Positions 21,150-30,933 are shown, numbered from the stretch's first letter. The stretch is 45,089 bases of DNA from Chitinophagaceae bacterium (GCA_027486835.1 JAIXOJ010000006.1:1-45089); one strand, 5' to 3'. Program-made: numbers and translations. Notes: a model not told the origin generated them from the letters alone.

Positions 21150-23222
21150 CTAGTTAATTTTTATCACACGGGTCATATTCTTTTCCATAGAAAATGTAAG
21201 CTTCCACCCTTTTGGGCTTTTATTAATGGTAATGGGTGTGTTGGATACAATTTCACTAAAAGTAGGTTTTCCTTTTAGCCCCAATTCGGTTGCTTCTACC
21301 TCAACTTCTACCGTTTCAGGTGCATTTGGCCCCCAAACTGTTAAGTAAATTGTTTCTCCACGACCGAAACGCTGCAACTGAACTTCTTTGGAATTTGAAG
21401 TAGCATAAGTAACTGGCTCCCAACCTGCAAGACGGATGGCGAGGTTTGCAGGTTCGTATCTATCCCAAAGCGCCTTGTGTTCTGGCTTTGTGTACCAAGA
21501 ATAATCCTTATCATAATTGGGATGGCTAGGTGGATAGAAATATAAAACTTGAACTGGACAAGCAAATCCATACGCTGTAGTTTTCGCCAAAGCGTTTTTA
21601 ATTACTTCTAAAGTTGGTGACTCTTTATGTTGTGGAATATTACCAGAAGAGATTCTATAGGATTTTCTGCCTACCACCATACGTTCAAAATCAAAACCAC
21701 CAAGTTCTATTTCTTTAAAACTTCCCTCTTGCCAGCCACCTGCAACTACCGATGCTAGAAAAAATTGCCCCCCATTATTTTGCCCTGCGGGTTTATTGGT
21801 AATTTTTTTCCATGAATATTCTTTCATTCCAGCCGCTTCATGAAACAATCCCCCTGTTTTTAATTTTTCTCTATAAGCATCAAAAAGCTCATAATTAGTA
21901 AATTGTGTATGAATACAAACGCGCCCTTCTTGATCAAAGGTTAGTGGATGATCTAAATAAGCAAAATGGTCTTTGCGGTAATTAAGAAAGTTACTCCATC
22001 CACCCAAGCGATCCCAATGAATGCCAATAAAATTACCTAGCTTTCTTAAATCTGTTGCCTTACGCAAATACATGTTGGCATAAACAGGCATTTTTTTATC
22101 AGCAAAAAGGTCTGGATCGCAGTTGTGTGGAAAATCAATACCACCTTCTGATTCTTTAAAAGTACCAATACTACCATCGGGATTATAAGCGATACTATTA
22201 ATCAATGCTGCTCTTCCTTCAATAATTAAAGGGCTTTTTGAATCTCCTTTTTTCTCATAATGTTGAATGGTGGTGGCGTTTTCAATAGCATTTATTAGCT
22301 GCTCATTCGTTTCTAATTTATTTGCATTTTTAATGTCTTGAATACGAGCCGAAGTTTTAGTATAGGCCAAGTATTCTTTTAGTTCAGGATTAATTTGCCG
22401 AGTAGTTTTAAAGGTTTCATTCACAAAATTCATGTTAATCCAATCGTGATGATGACCTAGAGATGTCATCACTTTTTTATCAATTTGATAGTAATCTGGA
22501 TACCAATTATAATATTTAGCTAAAGCATCTCTAAAACCCCAAGTACCACTTATGGTATAAATCCGAAAACAAAAAGGTGCTTTTGAAGGGAATTTCTTGG
22601 TATCCTTCGACAATCCAAAAGCCATTTGTATGCGAATACCATCAGCATCGGCACCAACTTCAAACACACAAGGATTTGTTGGAGGTATTGCCATTGCAAT
22701 TCCAACATTTTCTGTCCATACGGCAGGTATAGGAACTAGGTTTTTACTTTCAGAATAGGCAGGTTTATCATTGGTAATTATTGGACTCACACTTAAAGAT
22801 TTTCCCCATTTCCATCCTGTAGTATTTACGGGTAAATTAAAACCAAGCCATAAACCACGGTCTTTATCTGTAAGATTTTCTAACACGCCAGTAACTTCAA
22901 TAAAACCATTCCCTTCGGTAACAGTTGCTGAAACATTTGCTTGTAGCGCACTTTGCAAGTTTAAATAGAGCTTTCCATTTTTAGAGCTTGTTTTCCCAAG
23001 CATCTCTACCTTTTTTGTGTTATTTGGTTCTCGTAGAAAAAAACCGCCTGACAATCCTTTTTGAATTTTTTCGTTCCCTAATGTCACATTACTTAACATC
23101 CCATTCTTTTCAAATGACAGATGTAAGCTAGCATTATCTGAAATATTTACTGTTTGTGCTTGCACAGCAACTGAGGATAAGAGTATCCAAATGAAATTTA
23201 AAATTACCGTTCTTTTTTTCAT
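21150..23222 (-). CDS. Large exported protein, probable glycoside hydrolase of unassigned family
   Basis: This 690-aa protein has a clear signal peptide (VILNFIWILLSSVAVQAQ). An N-terminal beta-rich part (about 25-230) includes GLWLGFNLPVNTTGW, followed by a probable barrel (about 240-600) and a C-terminal beta domain. The most conserved-looking segment is IHWDRLGGWSNFLNYRKDHF near 401-420, followed by LTFDQEG near 427-433; Asp404, Asp430 and Glu432 are candidate catalytic acids. The general layout recalls the GH101/GH129 group of alpha-acting enzymes, one branch of which acts in carrageenan breakdown, but this is a guess. It is the first gene of the 23222-to-16178 unit. Confidence 0.6.
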   Translation of the reverse strand: MKKRTVILNFIWILLSSVAVQAQTVNISDNASLHLSFEKNGMLSNVTLGNEKIQKGLSGGFFLREPNNTKKVEMLGKTSSKNGKLYLNLQSALQANVSATVTEGNGFIEVTGVLENLTDKDRGLWLGFNLPVNTTGWKWGKSLSVSPIITNDKPAYSESKNLVPIPAVWTENVGIAMAIPPTNPCVFEVGADADGIRIQMAFGLSKDTKKFPSKAPFCFRIYTISGTWGFRDALAKYYNWYPDYYQIDKKVMTSLGHHHDWINMNFVNETFKTTRQINPELKEYLAYTKTSARIQDIKNANKLETNEQLINAIENATTIQHYEKKGDSKSPLIIEGRAALINSIAYNPDGSIGTFKESEGGIDFPHNCDPDLFADKKMPVYANMYLRKATDLRKLGNFIGIHWDRLGGWSNFLNYRKDHFAYLDHPLTFDQEGRVCIHTQFTNYELFDAYREKLKTGGLFHEAAGMKEYSWKKITNKPAGQNNGGQFFLASVVAGGWQEGSFKEIELGGFDFERMVVGRKSYRISSGNIPQHKESPTLEVIKNALAKTTAYGFACPVQVLYFYPPSHPNYDKDYSWYTKPEHKALWDRYEPANLAIRLAGWEPVTYATSNSKEVQLQRFGRGETIYLTVWGPNAPETVEVEVEATELGLKGKPTFSEIVSNTPITINKSPKGWKLTFSMEKNMTRVIKIN

Positions 23223-23246
23223 ACTTTCTTTATAAGAATTTATACA

Positions 23247-23267
23247 ATAGAAATTTTATTACGAACC
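23247..23267 (-). promoter_or_regulatory. Motif shared with 14931-14951, possible promoter or operator
   Basis: This 21-bp copy lies 25 bp upstream of the ATG at 23222 and is identical to 14931-14951. On the minus strand it reads GGTTCGTAATAAAATTTC followed by TAT. It may belong to the promoter of the 23222-to-16178 unit, which has no copy of the 25-bp shared site. Confidence 0.4.
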
Positions 23268-23552
23268 TAAACTGATGTTTAGCTAAGCATTTGAGAAGCA
23301 TCCACCCCCACCCTATTCACCCGAATGAGTGATAATTTGTACCAATATTATTTGACCCAAAAAATAACTTTCCAACCTTCACTACATTGCCTTTGATGCG
23401 TTCTCTGCTTAACCCAATACCTCATGTAGGCTTAAAAATGGCAAAAAATGAGTAATCCAATTTTTGAAGAAGAAAGCACCTCAAAAAGAGTAGAGAAAAA
23501 AATTAATTAACCCTCAAAAAAGCGGGCAGAATCTGAAATGAAGCAAGCGGGA

Positions 23553-23729
23553 GGTCATTTGAAGTAGACCGAAGGTCATTTGAAGTAGACCGAAGGTCAT
23601 TTGAAGTAGACCGAAGGTTATTTGAAGTAGATAGAAGTTCATTTGAAGTAGATAGAAGGTCGTTCGAAGTTCATAGAAGACCGTTTGAAGGTCATAGAAG
23701 GTCATTTGAAGTAGATAGAAGGTCATTTG
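23553..23729. repeat. 21-bp tandem repeat, about 8.4 copies
   Basis: Units of GGTCATTTGAAGTAGACCGA plus one A are perfect three times from 23553, then diverge (for example GGTTATTTGAAGTAGATAGA, then GTTCATTTGAAGTAGATAGA). The repeat lies in the 688-bp gap between the 23911-25560 and 21150-23222 genes. Because 21 is a multiple of three, the minus strand stays open and would give a heptapeptide-like repeat (LLQMTFG), but I see no start context or family and treat it as a minisatellite. The rest of the gap (23268-23552 and 23730-23910) shows nothing I can name. Confidence 0.85.
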
Positions 23730-23910
23730 TGCAGTTCTTTTCACCTTCCGAGAGGTTTTTTACGCCAAAATGTCGCTACTAATAAGATTTCCTCAAATTC
23801 ATTTAGCAATATTGTATAACGAAAGGTAAGACCGAACAAATAGAAATGAAATTGTAGGCTTTTTTAGCAATGTTCCTATCATTCAATTTAATAAGCATTG
23901 ATATTTTAAA

Positions 23911-25560
23911 CTATTCTGACTTTTGTTTTCGCGCTCCTTTATCTTTTTTATCCTTTTTCTCTTTTTTGTTTTTTTTATCTTTTACGTCATTATCATCTGA
24001 ATCTGATTCGCCACTTTTACTAACATCTTGGTACCATTCTTCCCAACTTTTAGACAATGCTTGAATCAATTCAGGATGCGTACTAGCTAAATCGTTGGTT
24101 TCTGCTCGCTCCTTTGAAAGATCATAAAGTTGCCATGCCCCTGCTGTTGTTTCTTTGCCTCTTGGTGACACGCGCAATGCCTTCCAATTTCCTTGTATCT
24201 CGGCAGCATATTTTTCATAATTCCACAACAATTTACGTTCAACAATCGGTGCCTTTTTTATTTGAGGCAACAAACTTTGTCCATCAAGCTTATTCAATTT
24301 TCGCCCTTCATATTCAGAAGGATAATGCAAATTGGCTAGGTCTAATACCGTTGGAAAAATATCACATATAGCACCTGCTTGTTTAGAAAGCATACCCGGG
24401 TTACCAATTCCTTTAGGCCAATGGAAAATCATTGGGGTACCTATTCCTCCTTCAAAAAGTGTTGATTTATGACCTCGAAATGGGGTATTACAAACGGCTG
24501 CTCCTACATCGTTGATGCGTTTTTCTGTACCACGATCTCCCATTTGCATTTCAATGGGTAATTTGGCTGGTACACCTTCGGCACTTGCACCATTATCGCT
24601 CATAAAAAAAATGGCTGTATTATCGAATAGGCGATTTTTTTTGAGATAATCAAAAAGACGACCCAATTCTTGATCCAAGCGATAGACCATTGCGGTGTGA
24701 ACAGCCATCGCCTGTTGATAATATTCTTTTTCTTCCGCAGTAAATGAATCCCATGAATTAGATTTATCGTCAATCGGACTAAGCGAACATGTTTTTGGAT
24801 TGATAATACCTAGCTTAACCATCCGATCATAGCGCCGTTTGCGAGCAGCATCTGTACCTGACTTAAACACATTTATATATCGTTCCACATCCGCTCTTGG
24901 TGCTTGCAAAGGCCAGTGTGGCAAATGCGAAGCGTAATACATAAAGAAAGGTTTAGTTGCTCCTTTACTCACTACTTCTTCCTGTAAAAACTTCATTGCA
25001 TAATTAGCATGTTCCGTTTCCATATACCATTTTTCAACAGGAACGGTCATATCCTTATCCGTGTAAGTACGCCCATCTAATTGTATATCACGAACCTGTT
25101 TTTCGTCAGTTGGCCACCAATGAATGGCACTAAGCCCTGCACCGAAATAACGCTGAAAGCCCAGTTGTAAGGGAGCCGGTTTTATATGCCATTTGCCTAC
25201 CATCAATGTGGTGTAGTCGCCTTTCAATGCCTCAGCAATCGTCATTGCGCCTTGGGTAACATTTCCTGCTTTGTGGTCAGCACCAGTCCGTTGAGGACTT
25301 TGTCCAGTCATCAATGAAGCCCTACTTGGTGCACATTTAGCATTATTGTAGAAATTGGTAAAAAGGATTCCTTTCTTAGCCAGTAAATCCAAATTTGGTG
25401 TTTCAGCATCACCACCCATACAGCCTAAATCAGTATATCCCATATCATCCGCTAGAATAATTAGGATGTTTGGCTTGGGTTGTTGTTTTGCAACTTGAGC
25501 ATAAATGGCGATTGGGAAAAAAAGTAAGCCCATGCTTAAACTCAAAACTATTTTACTCAT
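23911..25560 (-). CDS. Exported type I sulfatase (Cys-type) with Asp-rich then Lys-rich tail
   Basis: This 549-aa protein has a signal peptide ending near IAIYAQ, metal-binding ILADDMGYTDLGCMGG, catalytic CAPSR with Cys76, and FFMSDNGASAEG. It is a more distant relative of the 11786 and 19435 sulfatases. Its C-terminus goes from acidic (SGESDSDDNDVKD) to basic (KKNKEKKDKKDKGARKQKSE). It is the last gene of a three-gene unit with the SGNH esterase and the 26330-28126 protein, so it probably works on the same fragment as those enzymes. Confidence 0.92.
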   Translation of the reverse strand: MSKIVLSLSMGLLFFPIAIYAQVAKQQPKPNILIILADDMGYTDLGCMGGDAETPNLDLLAKKGILFTNFYNNAKCAPSRASLMTGQSPQRTGADHKAGNVTQGAMTIAEALKGDYTTLMVGKWHIKPAPLQLGFQRYFGAGLSAIHWWPTDEKQVRDIQLDGRTYTDKDMTVPVEKWYMETEHANYAMKFLQEEVVSKGATKPFFMYYASHLPHWPLQAPRADVERYINVFKSGTDAARKRRYDRMVKLGIINPKTCSLSPIDDKSNSWDSFTAEEKEYYQQAMAVHTAMVYRLDQELGRLFDYLKKNRLFDNTAIFFMSDNGASAEGVPAKLPIEMQMGDRGTEKRINDVGAAVCNTPFRGHKSTLFEGGIGTPMIFHWPKGIGNPGMLSKQAGAICDIFPTVLDLANLHYPSEYEGRKLNKLDGQSLLPQIKKAPIVERKLLWNYEKYAAEIQGNWKALRVSPRGKETTAGAWQLYDLSKERAETNDLASTHPELIQALSKSWEEWYQDVSKSGESDSDDNDVKDKKNKKEKKDKKDKGARKQKSE

Positions 25561-25633
25561 ATTGCTTTATTTGGAGTTCCTAATTTGGTTTTGAAACTTT
25601 TATTATTTCATATAAACTACTGTACAATTGAAC

Positions 25634-26302
25634 TTATTTTTCAACAAAAGGACGAACGCGCTCAATAAGTAATTGATATCCTGCCTCGTTAAAGTGCAAT
25701 TGGTCTGAGGCAAATAACTCAGTTCTAGGCATACCCTCGTCATTAATAACCATGCTATAGGTATCAATGTAATGTAGTTTGGAATTTGATTTAGTAAAAT
25801 CCTGAATATATTGATTCACTTTTTGTTCATCTAAACGAAGCCTTAATCGCTTCATACTTGGTTTCAAGGAAATATAATACACGTCTGTTTTTGGAAGGTT
25901 AGTATGAATCAATTCAAACAGTTTTTTAAAGTCTTCAAAAACCAATTCAGGTGTTTTTCCGCTTGCTAAATCATTGTCACCAGCGTGAAAGAAGATTTTT
26001 TTAGGAGAATAAGGTAAAATTATTCGTGAAGCGAAATTATACGAATCAATAATGCTTGATCCACCAAAACCACGATTGAATACCGGGTAACCAGCAAAGT
26101 CTTTTTCAAGTGTTTTCCATTTTACAATGGTGGATGACCCTATGAATTCTATCCCACTTTTTGGAGGAGGATTCGTACTATCAATCCTTTCGAAAGCAGC
26201 AACTGCCTTTTCCCATTTAGCAGCTTTATCGGTTTGTTGTGCAAATGCGACTGATAAGTTGAATGCTGAAATCAGCAACAACAAAAATTGTATTTTTCTC
26301 AT
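25634..26302 (-). CDS. Exported SGNH/GDSL-family hydrolase
   Basis: This 222-aa protein has a signal peptide ending near VAFAQ and the four SGNH blocks. Block I is GIEFIGSST (Ser57 as nucleophile, with GSS in place of GDS), block II is NRGFGGS, block III is HAGDND (Asn110), and block V is SDQLHF (Asp200 and His203). The family includes carbohydrate and phospholipid esterases. Here removal of an acetyl or acyl group from the polysaccharide is the likely role. It sits 27 bp after the 26330-28126 gene and 73 bp before the sulfatase. Confidence 0.82.
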   Translation of the reverse strand: MRKIQFLLLLISAFNLSVAFAQQTDKAAKWEKAVAAFERIDSTNPPPKSGIEFIGSSTIVKWKTLEKDFAGYPVFNRGFGGSSIIDSYNFASRIILPYSPKKIFFHAGDNDLASGKTPELVFEDFKKLFELIHTNLPKTDVYYISLKPSMKRLRLRLDEQKVNQYIQDFTKSNSKLHYIDTYSMVINDEGMPRTELFASDQLHFNEAGYQLLIERVRPFVEK

Positions 26303-26329
26303 ATAAATGTGTAAATGAAATTAATAAAA

Positions 26330-28126
26330 CTATTTAGTTGGCTTCATTTTGGTAATTATTCGAATATCCTTCGCAAACTTCAAAATGCCACTATTTATAT
26401 TTAATGGTAAATTTTCATTCTGTTCTGATAGTTTTTGCAATTGATTTGCGATAACATTAAAACTTTCAATTGCATTGTTTTCTGATAAGCTTTTCGCCCT
26501 ATACCAACCATAATGCACTTTACCTGCCTCAATAAATAGCTTCATTCCTTTAGCTAAAACCTGTATAGAACGATAAGATTCCTTTATAAAGTCGGCTTTG
26601 TCTTTTGGTAAATCTTTAGTTAAGCTAGGTAACAGAGGGATTGTATTTTCTAACCAATTAATGGCTTCTGTTTTCTCTTTTAAATACGTTTCAACGGGTT
26701 TTGATACGATTGAATTTTGAACTCGCCACTGAAGGGCAGCATCAATTTCATCTGATATTGGGGGAAATAATTTTGTACCTGGCTTTTGAAATAAATCATC
26801 AACAGCCTTCATATACCTTACATTGTTAAAATAATCTTTATCAAGATATACAGCAAGGGGAAAAGCTGAGTGATTTAAAGAGCTTGTTCCATTTATACCA
26901 ACTATCTTCTGGAGTATTGGCTCGGTTTCATAGAAAATGTCTATTAATTTATTAGGCACATCATTACCTAAAAATTCGTGTACGGCATCTTTCAATATTT
27001 TTTTAGGATTTGCTTTTGGTTTATAACAATACTTGGTTAGCATGTAAGCATTCATCCTATCGAAATTGATGTCTGTGCAACCTCTATCCCAAAAAAATGT
27101 GCGACCATTTACAATATCAACACCCTTTTTAATGCCTTCGTTTACAGATTTTTTCCACCATCGCGGCAAAACACAAGGATAAAAGCCTTGCCCCAAATAC
27201 TCACAATCAGTTAAAATATTTTGAGAAATTCTGTTGCTTGCAAACAACTTTTTTTGATCTGTATTTGGGATAAATGCAAAGGGGGGACAAAGTGTATTCT
27301 CCTCGGGCCAGGTATTGTCTTCCATCACAATAATATCAGGATATTTTGCTAAAGCCTCAAATGCGTGCCGATGTGTTTTGTAGGTGTGAAAGTAATCGTG
27401 GGCAAAAACGGTTCCTTTAATATTGAGTTCTTTGCATACTTCATTAAGCGCACCTACCCAAACCTCTAACCATTCTTTATTATGCTCAAGGTCATAGTCA
27501 TCAAACTTAACCAACTCGCCATTGCCTTCGCACATCCAAACTGTAACCCCTTTGAGTAATGGTAATTTCTTTTTTAGTAATCTGATATGATTTTTTAGTA
27601 ACTCACGAATAAAAGGATGTGTCATTATTAGTTTGCCCTTTGCATCAAACAATTCTGGTTTTAGTTTTTTTACTAGCGAAACATCTTGAACAGGGAAAAT
27701 GGGGAAAGGATAGCCGTAATTAAATTCAATTCCATTATCCACACATCCCTTGTAAGCCTTTAAAATCATTTCCTCCTGCCATTTATATTCTTCACTTTTT
27801 TGAGAAAGACTAAATTCTGGCATTAATTCTTCTAACCATGGAATGGTACTATCATTTCCTTTTAGAACACCGTTTATGCGTTCGTCAAGGTTTAGTTGAA
27901 ATAGTTTTGCTCTATAATGTGGAGCAAAGCACTCCCAACCTGTTACACCCCAACTAGCAATGTCTTTAAACCATTTTTCGCTATTGGTAGAATTGGTCAT
28001 CATACCAGTAAGCACCGGTTTTACTACATATTTTAACTTTTGGGCAGGGAGTAATACATTAAACCCTAGTACAAAAAAAAGGAATGGAACAATAGCCTTT
28101 GAAGAGAAGGTGAAAAAATTAGACAT
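26330..28126 (-). CDS. Large exported protein, possible TIM-barrel glycoside hydrolase, family not recognised
   Basis: This 598-aa protein has a signal peptide (AIVPFLFFVLGFNVLLPAQ). Its first 370 residues look like a barrel: GWECFAPHYRAKLFQLN near 63-79, VTVWMCEGNGEL near 194-205 with two candidate acids Glu200 and Glu204, and VFAHDYFHTY. The C-terminal part is helical. The style recalls GH67-like or GH20-related barrels, but I cannot assign it. The terminator at 28160-28202 lies just upstream, so it starts a new unit, with a short leader and no recognisable shared site. Confidence 0.55.
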   Translation of the reverse strand: MSNFFTFSSKAIVPFLFFVLGFNVLLPAQKLKYVVKPVLTGMMTNSTNSEKWFKDIASWGVTGWECFAPHYRAKLFQLNLDERINGVLKGNDSTIPWLEELMPEFSLSQKSEEYKWQEEMILKAYKGCVDNGIEFNYGYPFPIFPVQDVSLVKKLKPELFDAKGKLIMTHPFIRELLKNHIRLLKKKLPLLKGVTVWMCEGNGELVKFDDYDLEHNKEWLEVWVGALNEVCKELNIKGTVFAHDYFHTYKTHRHAFEALAKYPDIIVMEDNTWPEENTLCPPFAFIPNTDQKKLFASNRISQNILTDCEYLGQGFYPCVLPRWWKKSVNEGIKKGVDIVNGRTFFWDRGCTDINFDRMNAYMLTKYCYKPKANPKKILKDAVHEFLGNDVPNKLIDIFYETEPILQKIVGINGTSSLNHSAFPLAVYLDKDYFNNVRYMKAVDDLFQKPGTKLFPPISDEIDAALQWRVQNSIVSKPVETYLKEKTEAINWLENTIPLLPSLTKDLPKDKADFIKESYRSIQVLAKGMKLFIEAGKVHYGWYRAKSLSENNAIESFNVIANQLQKLSEQNENLPLNINSGILKFAKDIRIITKMKPTK

Positions 28127-28159
28127 GTATAATTCTCTGGAAATAAAAAAGTGGTTATA

Positions 28160-28202
28160 AAAAAAGTCCTCCCGAATATTTGGCGTACGGGAGGACTTTT
28201 TT
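28160..28202 (-). terminator. Strong terminator after the Spy-like gene
   Basis: A 15-bp perfect stem (AAAAAAGTCCTCCCG at 28160-28174 with CGGGAGGACTTTTTT at 28188-28202) closes a 13-base loop. The A and T runs on either side make it effective in both directions. It lies 21 bp after the Spy-like stop codon and ends the long galactose/sulfatase unit. Confidence 0.92.
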
Positions 28203-28223
28203 ATAAGGTTGAAGATTTAAAGC

Positions 28224-28637
28224 TTAGTTCTCTTTATCCTCTTTGTTCTCTTTTTTCTCTTTTTCTTTACCACCATTTTTGTTTTTCATCTTTTCTTTTC
28301 TAGCTTCTACCCAAGCATCAAACTTTGGTTTTTGCTCATCGGTTAAAATGGCTTTAATGCTTGCATTGGCTGCATCATTAACTGCTTTTGCTTCTTTTTT
28401 ACCAGCCTTTTTATCACCACCTGTAGCCTTAGCTTTTATCGAGTCTAATTTTGAAAGACTTTCTAATTGAACAGCTTTGATTTTTGAAGATTGATTTGCA
28501 GTTAAACTAAGCTCTGTAGTTAATTCTTTAACATACATTGCTGCTCGTTGCTCAGTTGTTTTCTTTGACTTTCCATCTTGTGCGAAAACTGAAATAGTAG
28601 ACAATGCTACTGCTAATACTAAAATTACTCTTTTCAT
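28224..28637 (-). CDS. Small periplasmic Spy/CpxP-like helical protein with lysine-rich tail
   Basis: This 137-aa protein has a signal peptide ending ISVFAQ, followed by an all-helical domain with an LTxxQ-like motif (LSLTANQSSKIKAVQ) and a second related stretch (AILTDEQKPKFDAW). Such repeats are typical of Spy/CpxP-like periplasmic chaperones and stress sensors. The C-terminus is lysine/glutamate-rich (NGGKEKEKKENKEDKEN), like the tails of several enzymes here. It is the last gene before the terminator, 96 bp after galT. Co-transcription with the gal genes suggests a role when secreted enzymes are made in large amounts, which is inference. Confidence 0.75.
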   Translation of the reverse strand: MKRVILVLAVALSTISVFAQDGKSKKTTEQRAAMYVKELTTELSLTANQSSKIKAVQLESLSKLDSIKAKATGGDKKAGKKEAKAVNDAANASIKAILTDEQKPKFDAWVEARKEKMKNKNGGKEKEKKENKEDKEN

Positions 28638-28733
28638 TTTTTTAATTTAATTGTTATTTATATTACTTATGCCAAAAAGTTTGATTAATCCTATTAAAAT
28701 GTGCTAGCAATAATAATCATTTTGATTATTAAT

Positions 28734-29777
28734 CTATGGTTTGTTTTTATAATGAATCTCAGAAAGCTCTTTTAATGAAAGTGCGGCCATTTCTGGTGTA
28801 ATATCTCTTTGGGGATTGGCTAACATTTCGTATCCAACCATAAACTTTTTTACACTAGCTGACCTTAATAAAGGTGGATAAAAGTGCATGTGCCAATGCC
28901 ATTCATTGTGCAACCCATCATTTACAGGCCGTTGGTGGATGCCCGCAGAATAAGGAAATGAAATTTTAAATAGGTTATCGTATTTAGTGGTAAGCTTTTT
29001 TAAAATAGCCGCTAATGATTTTTTCTCTGCCTCTGTAAACTCACCAATATCAGTTACATGCCGCTTACTTATTATCATTGTTTCGTAAGGCCAAACTGCC
29101 CAAAATGGTACAACCACTAAAAAATGTTCATTTTCTACTACAATACGCTCTTTCTGTTCTAACTCAATATCTATATAATCAGACAGCAAGCTTTTCCCAT
29201 GAATTTCAAAATACTGTTTTTGCTGTAGCGTTTCTTTTTCCAATTCAAGAGGTATAGATGAGGAAGCCCATATTTGCCCATGAGGATGTGGGTTACTACA
29301 TCCCATCGTATCTCCCTTATTCTCAAAAATCTGGATGTACTTAATAAAAGGGTTATTGGATAATTCAGTAAACTCTTGCTGCCAGAGATTCACTACTTTT
29401 TCTATATCCTCTTCAGCCATTAATGGGAGCGTTAAGCTATGATTAGGCGAGAAACAGATTACTTTACAAATACCACTTTCACTTTTAGCCACTAATAAAT
29501 CATTCTTATTAATTACCCCATCAGGTGTATCCTCTAACAATGCAGAAAAATCATTTGTAAACACAAAGGTATCTTTATAGTCAGGGTTTTTACTACCATC
29601 GGAACGCTTGTTTCCTGAACATAAATAGCATTCCGCATCATAAGCTGGTCTTGTATCATTTGGAACTGTTTCTACTTTTCCTTGCCATGGTCTTTTTGAA
29701 CGATTCGGGGAAACTAAAACCCATTCGCCTGTTAGTATATTTTTTCTTGTGTGAGGGTGTTCCTTTATTTCAAACAT
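28734..29777 (-). CDS. galT: Galactose-1-phosphate uridylyltransferase
   Basis: This is the Leloir-pathway enzyme that exchanges UMP between UDP-glucose and galactose-1-phosphate. I set the start at the ATG at 29777, 1 bp after the galK stop; the longer frame begins with TTG. In the longer numbering, the zinc-binding CYLC is at 53-56, and the active-site NPHPHGQIW contains His167 and the nucleophile His169. Length (347 aa) matches the family. It is cytoplasmic, with no signal peptide. The tight junction with galK indicates a common transcript. No galE is seen in the window. Confidence 0.95.
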   Translation of the reverse strand: MFEIKEHPHTRKNILTGEWVLVSPNRSKRPWQGKVETVPNDTRPAYDAECYLCSGNKRSDGSKNPDYKDTFVFTNDFSALLEDTPDGVINKNDLLVAKSESGICKVICFSPNHSLTLPLMAEEDIEKVVNLWQQEFTELSNNPFIKYIQIFENKGDTMGCSNPHPHGQIWASSSIPLELEKETLQQKQYFEIHGKSLLSDYIDIELEQKERIVVENEHFLVVVPFWAVWPYETMIISKRHVTDIGEFTEAEKKSLAAILKKLTTKYDNLFKISFPYSAGIHQRPVNDGLHNEWHWHMHFYPPLLRSASVKKFMVGYEMLANPQRDITPEMAALSLKELSEIHYKNKP

Positions 29778-29778
29778 A

Positions 29779-30933
29779 TTATTCAATTATCTCTGTTCCG
29801 TTTTCAATTGTTACAATATTAAAACTTAATGGTAATGACATTGCTTCTTCGTAACGTGGTTTTATGGTAGATATTAATTCCTCAATTGCTGTTTCCTTTA
29901 CCAAATTGATGGTACATCCTCCAAAACCACCACCCATCATCCTACTGCCAATTACCGAATTATTTGTCAAAGTTTCATTAACCAAAAAATCTAATTCCTT
30001 ACAACTCACTTGATATTTTTGGCTTAACCCAAAATGAGTTTCGTACATTTTAGCTCCTAACGCATCAATATCACCCTTTTGTAAATCTTCACATGCTTGT
30101 TGTAATCTACTTATCTCTTCTACAATAAATTCGGCTCTCTGATAAACCAAGGCATTTTTATTCAATACATTCTGTTTAAGCATATCAACAGTAGCATCTC
30201 GTAAAGAATTTACAGTAGGATTGGATTCTTTTATCCATTCTACCGCTTTCATACATTCCAATCTTCTCGTATTATATTCTGAGGAGGCAAGTGAATGTTT
30301 TACGTTTGTATTTAGCAAGAGAATTTTGAACCCATCAATATTAAAAGGGATATAGTCGTAATTCATTGTCATGCAATCTAACTTTATTACATGATTTTTT
30401 TGGCCCATCATCGAGGCAAACTGATCCATTACTCCACACATAACGCCAGCAAATTCATGCTCAGCTTTTTGCGCCATATTTACCATTGTTAACCTATCCA
30501 ACTTTGTTTGTAACAACTCATTTAATCCAAAACAGGTCGCACATTCAATAGCAGCCGAAGATGATAATCCTGCTCCAATAGGCACATCACTCATTAATAC
30601 AGCGTTAAAACCTTTTAAGGCTATTCCCTTTTTAACAAATTGAGCTGCAACCCCCAAAATAAAATTGGGCCAACTTATATCGCCAACTGGTTTTAGGTCT
30701 TTAATATGGACATTGAAACTTTCATTCAAATCCATTGCCGTTAAATGAATTTCTTCATCATCCCTCAGTGAAATTGCTAAATATGCTGCTTTGTTAATAG
30801 CCCCAGGTAATACAAATCCATTGTTATAATCAGTATGCTCTCCAATGATATTTACCCTACCTGGAGATTTAACTACTAATGGTTCCTGACTATACAATTG
30901 TACAAAATGCTCTCTTATTTTTATAGTATCCAT
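29779..30933 (-). CDS. galK: Galactokinase
   Basis: This 384-aa GHMP kinase phosphorylates D-galactose at C1. The three family motifs are present: GRVNIIGEHTDYNNG near 25-39 (galactokinase signature), the ATP-binding IGAGLSSSAA near 119-128, and MMGGGFGGCTINLV near the C-terminus. It has no signal peptide. It lies 76 bp after galM and 1 bp before galT, so all three are probably translated from one message. Its presence shows that free D-galactose is an expected end product of the locus. Confidence 0.96.
   Translation of the reverse strand: MDTIKIREHFVQLYSQEPLVVKSPGRVNIIGEHTDYNNGFVLPGAINKAAYLAISLRDDEEIHLTAMDLNESFNVHIKDLKPVGDISWPNFILGVAAQFVKKGIALKGFNAVLMSDVPIGAGLSSSAAIECATCFGLNELLQTKLDRLTMVNMAQKAEHEFAGVMCGVMDQFASMMGQKNHVIKLDCMTMNYDYIPFNIDGFKILLLNTNVKHSLASSEYNTRRLECMKAVEWIKESNPTVNSLRDATVDMLKQNVLNKNALVYQRAEFIVEEISRLQQACEDLQKGDIDALGAKMYETHFGLSQKYQVSCKELDFLVNETLTNNSVIGSRMMGGGFGGCTINLVKETAIEELISTIKPRYEEAMSLPLSFNIVTIENGTEIIE

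Noticed and set aside
23514-23744. 76-aa minus-strand protein with an LLQMTFG repeat
   Set aside because: The open frame is explained by a 21-bp tandem repeat with no stop in that frame. No signal peptide, neighbour logic or recognised domain supports it.
29778-29786. TTG start for galT overlapping galK
   Set aside because: An ATG at 29777 directly after the galK stop gives the full family length.
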